Assembly: GCA_045807125.1 (NCBI GenBank)
Contig: JBJMHZ010000013.1
Span: 124,001-188,000 of the forward strand
Source of the DNA: JBJMHZ01 sp045807125
GTDB taxonomy: Bacteria; Actinomycetota; Actinomycetes; JAWWOL01
Direction: 5' to 3'
Length of the DNA stretch: 64,000 nucleotides
The position numbers and the translations under genes were made by a program. The first letter of the stretch is position 1; each line of letters opens with the position of its first letter. The notes under the pieces were generated by a model. It was not told where the DNA came from, did no database searches, and saw nothing but the letters and a program-made list of their open reading frames with translations. This document shows, piece after piece, positions 19,623 to 27,750 of this stretch.

Positions 19623-20714
19623 TCAGGGCCGGTCGACGCTGGGCGGCCAGCGCGGTGGCTCGGCGATGCGGGACACCAGCGGGATGTCCCGGATGTCGTC
19701 GTGCCGCAGCACCCACATCAAGTAGCGCTCCACGCCGAGACCGAAGCCGGCGGTCTCCATCGGGAGCGCGTCCTTCAGCCTGACGTACCAGGCGTACTCG
19801 CTCTCCGGCACCTCGTGCAGGGCCAGGGCCCTGCGGACCTGCTCGCCGGTGCTGTGCCGCTGCCCGGACCCGACGACCTCGCCGGGGCCGAAGAAGAGGT
19901 CGCCGTTGCGCGCCAGCGTCTCGTCGCCGTCGGCGAACGCCTGGTAGAACGGCACGCCGAGGTGATCGAAATGGGTCACCCAGAGGAACTCCCCGACGCG
20001 CTCGAGCAGCGCCCGCTCGCCGATCCGGCTCAGGTGGCGCGCGGAGCCGCTGACGACCACCGCGCCCGGTACGTCGGCGACCAGGCGCGCGGCCTCCCGG
20101 AACGTGAGCCGCTCGAAGCCGCGATCGCAGGCCGCCATCCGCTCGACGTGGGAGACGTCGCCGATCTCACGGGCCAGCCGCGCGCCTTGCTCGTCGACGA
20201 TCGCGGTCGCGAGTGACCGGACGTAGCCCTCGACGTAGTCGATGAGCCGGTCGAGCCCGCCGACGATCTCCGCCTCGCTGTGCGTGAACTGTCCGAGGTG
20301 CGTGGCGTCCGGCTCGTCCCCCCGGAACGACGGCAGGACGCCGTGACAGCCCTGGCCACCGATCCGGCAGCCGTACTCGAGCATGAACTGCATCGAGTCG
20401 GCCAGGTAGGTGTCCACCCCGTTGACCGTGACCGGGACCGGCACCGAGTCCGAGCCCATCCCGGAAGGGCAGGTGATGGTCCGGGTGGTGAGGGGGAACG
20501 GCAGCGCCCGCAAGCCCTGGGAGCCGGCATGGTCGTACGTCGTCCGGAGCACGACGTCGAAGAGGTCAGCCACCAGCCGGTACCAGGGATGAGCCTGCGC
20601 CCGCAGGAAGGCATCGCGGTCGTTCGCCCAGGTGCCGGGCGGCTGGAGCCGCGATGCGCCATCGGGCCGCGAGGGCCGCGAGGGTTGCGAGGAGGACAGG
20701 GACGAGGACGGCAT
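19623..20714 (-). CDS. AsnRS-like class II synthetase without anticodon domain
   Basis: A 363-residue protein with the class II aminoacyl-tRNA synthetase catalytic core, closest in pattern to asparaginyl-tRNA synthetase and its paralogue asparagine synthetase. Motif 2 region: SFRGDEPDATHLGQFTHSEAEI; motif 3: AGFGLGVERYLMWVLRHDD. The N-terminal OB-fold anticodon-binding domain is missing and is replaced by a Ser/Pro-rich tail (PSSSLSSSQPSRPSRP). Such stand-alone cores adenylate an amino acid and form an amide, or charge a carrier. The start ATG overlaps the flavoenzyme stop (TGATG). It is the last gene of the minus operon. A pathway role in amide formation is inferred. Confidence 0.82.
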   Translation of the reverse strand: MPSSSLSSSQPSRPSRPDGASRLQPPGTWANDRDAFLRAQAHPWYRLVADLFDVVLRTTYDHAGSQGLRALPFPLTTRTITCPSGMGSDSVPVPVTVNGVDTYLADSMQFMLEYGCRIGGQGCHGVLPSFRGDEPDATHLGQFTHSEAEIVGGLDRLIDYVEGYVRSLATAIVDEQGARLAREIGDVSHVERMAACDRGFERLTFREAARLVADVPGAVVVSGSARHLSRIGERALLERVGEFLWVTHFDHLGVPFYQAFADGDETLARNGDLFFGPGEVVGSGQRHSTGEQVRRALALHEVPESEYAWYVRLKDALPMETAGFGLGVERYLMWVLRHDDIRDIPLVSRIAEPPRWPPSVDRP

Positions 20715-22108
20715 CAGGGCGTCACCCCGCTGCGCGCAGGGGACGGCGCGATGTTGTGGTTGGCGCGGAAGGCGTTGGTCGGGTCGACCCTGTCCTTGAG
20801 CGCGGTCAGCCGGTCGTAGTGGACCGGCCCGTAGATCGAGCGCGCGCTGCCGGCGCGCACGGCGGTGTAGTTGACGTAGCTGCCGCCGAACTGCCACTCC
20901 TCGAGCTCGCGGGTGAGGCCGCGCGCCCACGCGACGTTGTCCTCGTCGGCGGCCGGGTCGTCCCATGCCGCCGATGCCGAGCAGATGTACGGCGCGCCGC
21001 GGCGCGGGAACGCGGTGCCGTCCTCCGCGACGCGGGCGATCGCGCCCATCAGGTAGCCGAGGTCGATCACCGAGGTCGGCGAGGGGCAGGACGCGGCCGC
21101 GTCGACCAATCGCGCGATGGCCGGGTCGCTCAGCTCCCGCAGGTAGCTCGAGCTGGTGTAGTACCGCCGTCCGGCCGGCTCGGTGCCAGCCCCTCGCGCC
21201 TGCAGCGCGGCGTACGGCAGCCGCCAGGTCCGTACGACCGGCGCGTCGATGCGGCCGAGCGCCGCGTCGCAGATCCGCTGCGCGCGAGCCGGATCGCCAC
21301 CGACCCACGCGGCCGTCATCGCAAGGACCGGCCGGCCGCGCAGGTCGGCGGGGACGTCCGCCGCGGCGGTGGCCCGCTCGAGGGCGGCCACGACCTGAAG
21401 GTCGTCCGGCTGCTCCGGTGCGAGGGCGCGGTAGGCGGCCAGCGCCTCGCCGGCCCGGTCCAGCGGGAGCAGCCAGCAGCGCAGCCACGCCTCGCGGACC
21501 GGTCGCAGCGCGAGCGTGAACCGCGTGACCACGCCGAAGTTGCCACCACCGCCGCGCAGTCCCCAGAGCAGCTCGGAATCGTGCCGCTCGGATGCGTCAA
21601 CGACGCGACCGTCGGCGAGCACGACCCGAGCCGCGACGATGTGATCGCAGGTCAGTCCCCACGCGCGGGCCAGCCAGCCGTAGCCGCCGCCGAGGGCCAG
21701 GCCGCCGAGCCCGGTCTCCGGCACGACGCCCGTCGGGCACGCGAGCCCCAGCGGCGTGGTGCGGGCGTCGAGGTCGCCGAGCCGGGCCCCGCCGCCGGCG
21801 TGCGCAACGCGCGCGGCGCGATCCACCGTCACCTTGCGCATCGGCGACAGGTCCAGCATGACGGCGTCGTCCGCGACCGCGGCTCCCGCGACGTTGTGCC
21901 CACCGCCGCGCACGGTGACCGGCAGGCCCGCGGCCCGGGCGTACCGGAGACCGGCCGCGACGTCCGGCGGCGCGCAGCACGGCACGATCAGCGCGGGCCG
22001 GCGATCGATCATGCCGTTCCAGACGCACCGCGCCCGGTCGTACCCGTCGTCGCCCGGCCGCAGGCTGCCCGGCGGCCGGCTAGCCCACGCGGCCGGCACC
22101 GGCCCCAC
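20714..22108 (-). CDS. FAD-binding oxidoreductase, BBE-like (PCMH fold)
   Basis: A 464-residue flavoenzyme of the berberine-bridge-enzyme-like family. His71 in VTVRGGGHNVAG is the expected 8-alpha covalent FAD site. GLGGLALGGGYGWLAR and ELLWGLRGGGGNFGVVT bind FAD, and the C-terminal BBE signature VNYTAVRAG plus DPTNAFRANHNI is present. The Cys of bicovalent members (VCxxVG position) is not seen. It oxidises alcohols, amines or C-C bonds in many actinomycete pathways. Its start overlaps the upstream ligase gene by 29 bases, so it belongs to the same operon. Confidence 0.88.
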   Translation of the reverse strand: MGPVPAAWASRPPGSLRPGDDGYDRARCVWNGMIDRRPALIVPCCAPPDVAAGLRYARAAGLPVTVRGGGHNVAGAAVADDAVMLDLSPMRKVTVDRAARVAHAGGGARLGDLDARTTPLGLACPTGVVPETGLGGLALGGGYGWLARAWGLTCDHIVAARVVLADGRVVDASERHDSELLWGLRGGGGNFGVVTRFTLALRPVREAWLRCWLLPLDRAGEALAAYRALAPEQPDDLQVVAALERATAAADVPADLRGRPVLAMTAAWVGGDPARAQRICDAALGRIDAPVVRTWRLPYAALQARGAGTEPAGRRYYTSSSYLRELSDPAIARLVDAAASCPSPTSVIDLGYLMGAIARVAEDGTAFPRRGAPYICSASAAWDDPAADEDNVAWARGLTRELEEWQFGGSYVNYTAVRAGSARSIYGPVHYDRLTALKDRVDPTNAFRANHNIAPSPARSGVTP

Positions 22109-23735
22109 TCCCGCTGCTCGCGCTGCCGTCTCCCGCGTACCGCGCCCTTAGCTCGGTCTTGCGGACCTTCCCCATGGGCGTGCGGGGCATGGCGTCGACC
22201 ACCTCGAGCCGCTCCGGCCAGCACCAGTCGCTGATGCCGGCGTCGCGCAGGTGGTCGCGCAGCTCCTCGAGCGTCGGAGGGTAAGCGCCCGCGGCGGTCA
22301 CGACCGCGCAGACCCGCTCGTCGACGGCCGGGTCGGGGATGCCGATGAGCGCGACATCGGCCACCTTCGGGTGCTTGTCGATCACCGCCTCGATCTCAGC
22401 GACCGGCAGGTTCGAGCTGCGGTGGATGATGATGTCCTTGGCGCGGCCGGTGAGCCGGATGCCGCCGCGCCCGTCGTCGCGGACCAGGTCGCCGGTGTCG
22501 AACCAGCCGTCGGCGTCGAGCTCGGCGGCGTAGACGTCGTCCTGACCGTGGTAGCCGAGGCACTGCGCGGGGCCGCGCACGCGGAGCAGGCCCGTCCCGT
22601 CGTCCAGGCCGGGCAGGGGGTCGATCCGGACCTCCATGCCCCCGGTGGGGCGGCCGTCGCTGTGCGCCGGCCAGTCCTCCGGGTCGTCCCAGCGGGTGCA
22701 GGTCACCGCGCCGTTCTCGGTCATGCCCCAGAGGGCGAACATGCGCACGCCGAGCGTCTGCCGCACCTCGTCGATGAGCTGCGGCGGGACCGGCGCCGAG
22801 CCGGAGACGAGGCTGGTGAGCCGGCTGCCCTCGAGCGGATGGTCGCGCGCGGCGGCCAGCAGCTCGCGCACGAAGTGCGGCGAGCCGTAGAACGTGGTGA
22901 CGCCGTGCCGGACGATCAGCTCGAGCATCACCGCGGGGTCCCAGTCGTCCATGCACACCGAGGTGCCGCCGAGCACCAGCGCGCAGAGCAGCCGGGTGAC
23001 CAGCCCGGCGCGGTACATGTTGCTGTGCGCCGTCGTGCTGACGATCGTGTCGTCGAAGCCGAGCGCCTCGGCGTACCCGCGGATCTCCGCGTGCAGGGTG
23101 CTCTGGCTGTGCACCGGCACCTTGGTCGTGCCAGTCGTGCCGGAGGTGAACAGCAGCAGGAACGGCTCGTCCGGGCCGAGGCCGGGGCCGAGCGGGTCGT
23201 CGGTGCGGTCGCTCAGGAGCTGCTCGGCGAAGGACAGCGTGCCCGGTGGACGGTCGTCGCCGAGCACGACGACTTGCTCCGGCAGCCCGATGTCCTTCGC
23301 GAGCGCCACGGCCCCTTCGGCATGGCGGATGCCGAACACCTCCGGTGCCGTGACGAGCACGCGCGCCTCGGTCAGCTGGAAGGCGTTGGTCAGCTCGGCG
23401 CGCCCGTACTCAGGCGGTACGGGCGCGAGCCGCACGCCGGCCCTGATGCAGGCCAGCGTCAGCGGGAGCATCTTCCAGTCGTCCGGCAGCAGCACGGCGA
23501 TGCACTCGCCGCGGCGCACGCCGAGCTCGACCAGCCCGTGCGCCATCCGGTCGGTCAGCCGGGACAGCTCCGCATAGCTGACCGCCTCCGTCCGCCCCGT
23601 CGCCGTGCGGTGGCCGATCACCGCCGCCTTGTCCGGGTGCGCAGCCGCATGGCGGTGCAGGTCGTCGACGAACGTCGCGTCCCGCCACCAGCCGGCCGCG
23701 CGGTACGCCTGATGCGCCTTGCTCGTCCCGCCCAT
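22080..23735 (-). CDS. AMP-dependent acyl-CoA synthetase/ligase (copy B)
   Basis: A 551-residue ANL-superfamily adenylating enzyme. Core motifs: LLLFTSGTTGTTKVP, ALWGMTENGAVTC, DGWFDTGDLV, GRAKDIIIHRSSNLP, and the catalytic C-terminal Lys in PMGKVRKTEL. The pattern resembles benzoate/cyclohexanecarboxylate-type CoA ligases. It lies 21 bases behind a close paralogue and the two are nearly identical across long stretches. Both end in a Gly/Ser-rich tail finishing GAGAGRVG. It activates a carboxylic acid for the pathway. Activity on an aryl or cyclic acid is a guess. Confidence 0.87.
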   Translation of the reverse strand: MGGTSKAHQAYRAAGWWRDATFVDDLHRHAAAHPDKAAVIGHRTATGRTEAVSYAELSRLTDRMAHGLVELGVRRGECIAVLLPDDWKMLPLTLACIRAGVRLAPVPPEYGRAELTNAFQLTEARVLVTAPEVFGIRHAEGAVALAKDIGLPEQVVVLGDDRPPGTLSFAEQLLSDRTDDPLGPGLGPDEPFLLLFTSGTTGTTKVPVHSQSTLHAEIRGYAEALGFDDTIVSTTAHSNMYRAGLVTRLLCALVLGGTSVCMDDWDPAVMLELIVRHGVTTFYGSPHFVRELLAAARDHPLEGSRLTSLVSGSAPVPPQLIDEVRQTLGVRMFALWGMTENGAVTCTRWDDPEDWPAHSDGRPTGGMEVRIDPLPGLDDGTGLLRVRGPAQCLGYHGQDDVYAAELDADGWFDTGDLVRDDGRGGIRLTGRAKDIIIHRSSNLPVAEIEAVIDKHPKVADVALIGIPDPAVDERVCAVVTAAGAYPPTLEELRDHLRDAGISDWCWPERLEVVDAMPRTPMGKVRKTELRARYAGDGSASSGSGAGAGRVG

Positions 23736-23756
23736 CGATCCCCCCGTCGTGATGCG

Positions 23757-25439
23757 TCAGACCCCCACCCGGCCGGCACCGGCTCCGCTCCCGCTGCCCG
23801 TTGCCTCCGCCGCGTACCGCGCCCTGAGCTCGACCTTCCGGACCTTGCCCATGGGCGTGCGCGGCATGGCGTCGACCACCTCGAGCTGCTCCGGCCAGCA
23901 CCAGTCGCTGATGCCGGCGTCGCGCAGGTGCTCGCGCAGCTCCTCGATCGTCGGCGGCCGCTCCCCCGCCGCGGTCACGACCGCGCAGACCCGCTCGTCG
24001 ACGGCCGGATCGGGGATGCCGATGAGCGCGACGGCTCCGACCCTCGGATGCTCGTCGAGCACCGCCTCGACCTCGGCCACCGGCACGTTGGAGCAGCGGT
24101 GGATGATGATGTCCTTGGCCCGGCCGGTGAGCCGGATGCCGCCGCGCCCGTCGTCGCGCGCCAGGTCGCCGGTGCTGAACCAGCCGTCGTCGTCGAGCTC
24201 GGCGGCGTAGACGTCGTCCTGACCGTGGTAGCCGAGGCACTGCGTCGGCCCCCTGACCCACAGCGCGCCCGTCCCGTCGTCCAGGCCCGGCAGCGGGTCG
24301 ATCCGGACCTCCATGCCACCGGTGGGGCGGCCGTCGCTGTGCGCCGGCCAGTCCTCCGGGTCGTCCCAGCGGGTGCAGGTCACCGCGCCGTTCTCGCTCA
24401 TCCCCCACAGCGCGAACATGCGCACGCCGAGCGTCTGCCGCACCTCGTCGATGAGCTGCGGCGGGACCGGCGCCGAGCCGGAGACGACGCTCGCGAGGCT
24501 GCTGCCCTCGAGCGGATGGTCGCGCGCGGCGGCCAGCAGCTCGCGCACGAAGGCCGGCGAGCCGTAGAACGTGGTGACGCCGTGCCGGGCGATCAACCGC
24601 ACGCATGCCGCCGGGTCCCAGCTGTCCATGCACACCGAGGTGCCGCCGAGCACCAGCGCGCAGAGCAGCCGGGTGACCAGCCCGGCGCGGTACATGTTGC
24701 TGTGCGCCGTCATGTTGACCAGCGTGCCGTCGAAGCCCAGCGCCTCGGCGTACCCGCGGATCTCCGCGTGCAGGGTGCTCTGGCTGTGCACCGGCATCTT
24801 CGTCGTGCCGGTCGTGCCGGAGGTGAACAGCAGCAGGAACGGCTCGTCCGGGCCGAGGCCTGGACCGGTCAGCTCGGCGCCCGGCCGGTCGTCGTCGTCG
24901 CCGCCGTCGCGGTCGGCCATGAAGCGCTCCGCGAACGACAGCGTGCCGGGCGGCCGGTCGTCGCCGAGCACGACGACCTGCTCCGGCAGCCCGATATCCC
25001 TCGACAGCGCGAGGGCCAGCTCGGCGTGCGGGGTGCCGTCCACCTCGGGAGCCGTCACGAGCAACCGGGCTCCGGTCGAGCGGAGGGCGTTGGCCAGCTG
25101 GGCACGGCCGTACGCCGGCGGGATCGGAGCGATCCGCACGCCGGCCCTGATGCAGGCCAGCGTCAGCGGGAGCATCTCCCAGTCGTCCGGCAGCAGCACG
25201 GCGATGCACTCGCCTCGCCGCACGCCGAGGTCGAGCAGCCCGTGCGCCATCCGCTCGGTCGCCCGGGACAGCTCCGCGTAGCTCACCGCCGTGGTCCGCC
25301 CGGTCGCCGGGTCATGGCCGATGACCGCCGTCTTGCCCGGCCGCTCGGTGGCGTGCCGGCGCAGGTCGTCGACGAAGGTCGCGTCCCGCCACCAGCCGGC
25401 GTCGCGGTACGCCTGATGCGCCTTGGTAGCCTCGCTCAC
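23757..25439 (-). CDS. AMP-dependent acyl-CoA synthetase/ligase (copy A)
   Basis: A 560-residue adenylating enzyme, tandem paralogue of the next gene. All core motifs are intact: LLLFTSGTTGTTKMP, ALWGMSENGAVTC, GWFSTGDLARDD, GRAKDIIIHRCSNVP, PMGKVRKVEL. The main difference is a roughly 10-residue acidic insertion (GGDDDDRPG) before the P-loop and changes around GIRHAEG versus GTPHAEL and in the substrate-side VNMTAHSN/VSTTAHSN loop. Intact motifs in both copies suggest retained function rather than decay. It sits 22 bases after the LanB-like gene. Confidence 0.87.
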   Translation of the reverse strand: MSEATKAHQAYRDAGWWRDATFVDDLRRHATERPGKTAVIGHDPATGRTTAVSYAELSRATERMAHGLLDLGVRRGECIAVLLPDDWEMLPLTLACIRAGVRIAPIPPAYGRAQLANALRSTGARLLVTAPEVDGTPHAELALALSRDIGLPEQVVVLGDDRPPGTLSFAERFMADRDGGDDDDRPGAELTGPGLGPDEPFLLLFTSGTTGTTKMPVHSQSTLHAEIRGYAEALGFDGTLVNMTAHSNMYRAGLVTRLLCALVLGGTSVCMDSWDPAACVRLIARHGVTTFYGSPAFVRELLAAARDHPLEGSSLASVVSGSAPVPPQLIDEVRQTLGVRMFALWGMSENGAVTCTRWDDPEDWPAHSDGRPTGGMEVRIDPLPGLDDGTGALWVRGPTQCLGYHGQDDVYAAELDDDGWFSTGDLARDDGRGGIRLTGRAKDIIIHRCSNVPVAEVEAVLDEHPRVGAVALIGIPDPAVDERVCAVVTAAGERPPTIEELREHLRDAGISDWCWPEQLEVVDAMPRTPMGKVRKVELRARYAAEATGSGSGAGAGRVGV

Positions 25440-25461
25440 CGATCCCCCCGATTCGATTGCC

Positions 25462-27750
25462 TCAGGCCGGCACTGGATCCCGTGCCTGCACTCGAAGCTC
25501 GCTGAAGTAGCGCTGGCCGTCGGGACCCGGCAGCCAGGCCTGGTCCGGACCGGGCAGCAGCTCGGTCATCACCACCTCGGTCTCGTCGCCGGCCCTCTCG
25601 CGGGCGGCGCGCAGCATCGTGGCGAACGCGGAGACGTACCGGGGGCTGGTGAGGTCGAGGTAGACCGGCTTGGCCTCCGTGCCGATCCGGGCGAACAGCT
25701 TCTCCGGCAGGTCGAGCGCGCGCCGCAGGCGCCGGGCGGCGAGGTACTCGGGCAGCCCGCCCGACCTGGTCGGCCACGCCTCGGCCACGGTGGTGCGCCA
25801 GGTCTCCCTGGCGACCACCAGCCGGTCGATGGTGACCCTGGCGCCGTGCCGTCCGGCACCGGTGTGCCTGAACAGGTCGGTGCCCGCCCAGGCGATCGGG
25901 ACGGCGAGCAGCTCGAGCAGCGGCCAGCGCCGGCCGTCCCTCGCCAGGGCGACCAGCTCGCCGTCCTGCTCGGCGATCGTCATCATCGCGGGGAGCAGCC
26001 TGGCCGGGTCGGCGCCCGGTTCTGGCGTGAGGGCGAGCTGGTGGTCCGCTTGCAGGACGGTGGCCAGGCGCGGGGTGAACTGCGGGCACCAGCTCGGGTA
26101 GAACGGCACGACCTGCGGCCCGATGTCGGCGGCCGCCGCGGCGCGCAGCCGGCCCGGGTCGGGGTGCTGGTCGACCCACACCGCGCAGTCCAGCGTCGGC
26201 CACACCGCGTGCAGCTCGCCGAGGACGATCGTGAACTCGCCACGGGCGAGCGCCTCCGCGCTGCCGGCGCAGATCTGCAGGTCCGGGCTGTGGATCCGGG
26301 CCCCCGCCCAGGCCGGCCCCGGTGCAGCGAACAGCTCGGCAACGCGCCCGGCCAGCTCGGCGCTGGCCACCGTCACCCGGCGGGTCCCCGGCGCCAGGCG
26401 GTCCAGGCCCAGCAGGTCGACCCAGCGCCTGGCGAGCTCGGCGCCCACCCGGCCGACGACCGGCCCCGCTCCGTCCAGCAGCGGCAGGGCTGCCGTCCAG
26501 AACCGGTCGAGCGGGACGCCCGCGGCGCCGGATCCGCCGAGCTCGGCGTAGAGCCGGCGGAACGCCTCCGCATAGGCGCCCGCCAGCGCCGCCGAGAGCC
26601 ATCTGGCGGCGGGCAGCAGCACCGCGCCCAGCGGCCCGGCCAGCGCCTCCAGCACCGGGCCGCCGAAGGTCACCTCGACGTCGCGGACCGTCTCCTCGTA
26701 GCACGTCCGCCGGCCCGCGTACGTCTCCCCGTGCCGGCGCTCCGCCGCCGCGCCGGTCACGCTGGTGAACTCCGCATCCAGGTACGCCATGGCGGCGGCC
26801 AGCTCGTCCGGGTCGCCAGCGGCGGCGCTGACCGCGTCCCGGCCGGCGTCCAGGCGAGCCAGCCCGGACAGCGCCAGCTCCCTCGCCGCCGGGTCGGCGA
26901 TGCCGGCGAGCGTCGCCCGCAGCACCGCCTCCGCGCTGGGATCCTGCGGCAGGTTGGCGCCCCACCAGATCACGCCCCGCGCGGCCAGGCCCTCGAGCAG
27001 GGCGAGCTCACCGGCCCGGTCCGGCCCGCCGGCCACGGCCGCGGCTGCGCGGCGGCCGTCGCAACGAGCGAGCAGATCGGCCTCCGCGGCCGTCAGCGTC
27101 AGCGGATCGTCGCCGGGGCGCAGCACCCGGCGGCCCTCCACGGCGACATGCGGCTGGAGCCCGACCGGGAGCCATGGCCGGACCACCGGGTCGGCCGCGA
27201 CCTGACCGGCGCAGGCCTCCAGCGCCCAGTGCTCGTAGTACGTGGCGCGGGCCCTGATGAGCCGCTCGCCGCAGCGGACGCGCACGGCGGGCGCCCGTGG
27301 GTCGAGCGTGACCCAGGTGACCGGGCCGAAGAACCCGATCGTGTCGTTCTTGCCGCAGTAGCGCTGCCAGTACCGGGAGACCGTGTTGTCGTTGGCCTTG
27401 CTGCGCTGCCTGCGCCGCCAGCCGTTCCCGGTGGATCGTGCGCTGCTCTCGAGGTGGGCGGCGGCCGACGGGTTCTGCCAGATGAGCGCCTCGCGGAACA
27501 GCGGGTCGGCAGCGATGTGCGCCGCCACGCGGCCGGCCTCCGCGAGCGCGGTCGCGTAGGCGGCCTCGAGCTCGGCCCTGCCGGCTCTCCCGTCGAGGTG
27601 CGCGTCGGCCACCTCCGCGCACGCCGGTGCCGAGAACCGGTCGAGCCCCGAGGCCGGGAACCCGGCGGATCGCAGCAGCGCGTCCCGCCAGACCGTCCAC
27701 CCCGTGCCGGGCAACGGCACCAGGTGGCCCTGTGCGCGCTCGCCGGTCAC
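25462..27750 (-). CDS. Lantibiotic dehydratase-like protein lacking the elimination domain
   Basis: A 762-residue protein with the LanB glutamylation-domain signature at about residues 118-146: RSKANDNTVSRYWQRYC followed by GKNDTIGFFGPVTW. It has no SpaB_C elimination domain (no RYRDP-type segment), unlike the true LanB at 5786. Stand-alone LanB-like proteins use aminoacyl-tRNA to glutamylate or otherwise aminoacylate a substrate. The GTG start overlaps the MFS stop as GTGA. With an aminoacyl-tRNA-synthetase-like protein in the same operon, a tRNA-dependent amidation or esterification step is a reasonable hypothesis. No precursor peptide is seen next to it. Confidence 0.82.
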   Translation of the reverse strand: MTGERAQGHLVPLPGTGWTVWRDALLRSAGFPASGLDRFSAPACAEVADAHLDGRAGRAELEAAYATALAEAGRVAAHIAADPLFREALIWQNPSAAAHLESSARSTGNGWRRRQRSKANDNTVSRYWQRYCGKNDTIGFFGPVTWVTLDPRAPAVRVRCGERLIRARATYYEHWALEACAGQVAADPVVRPWLPVGLQPHVAVEGRRVLRPGDDPLTLTAAEADLLARCDGRRAAAAVAGGPDRAGELALLEGLAARGVIWWGANLPQDPSAEAVLRATLAGIADPAARELALSGLARLDAGRDAVSAAAGDPDELAAAMAYLDAEFTSVTGAAAERRHGETYAGRRTCYEETVRDVEVTFGGPVLEALAGPLGAVLLPAARWLSAALAGAYAEAFRRLYAELGGSGAAGVPLDRFWTAALPLLDGAGPVVGRVGAELARRWVDLLGLDRLAPGTRRVTVASAELAGRVAELFAAPGPAWAGARIHSPDLQICAGSAEALARGEFTIVLGELHAVWPTLDCAVWVDQHPDPGRLRAAAAADIGPQVVPFYPSWCPQFTPRLATVLQADHQLALTPEPGADPARLLPAMMTIAEQDGELVALARDGRRWPLLELLAVPIAWAGTDLFRHTGAGRHGARVTIDRLVVARETWRTTVAEAWPTRSGGLPEYLAARRLRRALDLPEKLFARIGTEAKPVYLDLTSPRYVSAFATMLRAARERAGDETEVVMTELLPGPDQAWLPGPDGQRYFSELRVQARDPVPA

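Noticed and set aside
22080..25439. Ligase duplication as an assembly artefact
   Set aside because: The copies differ in an insertion, several loops and flanking sequence, so they are true paralogues.
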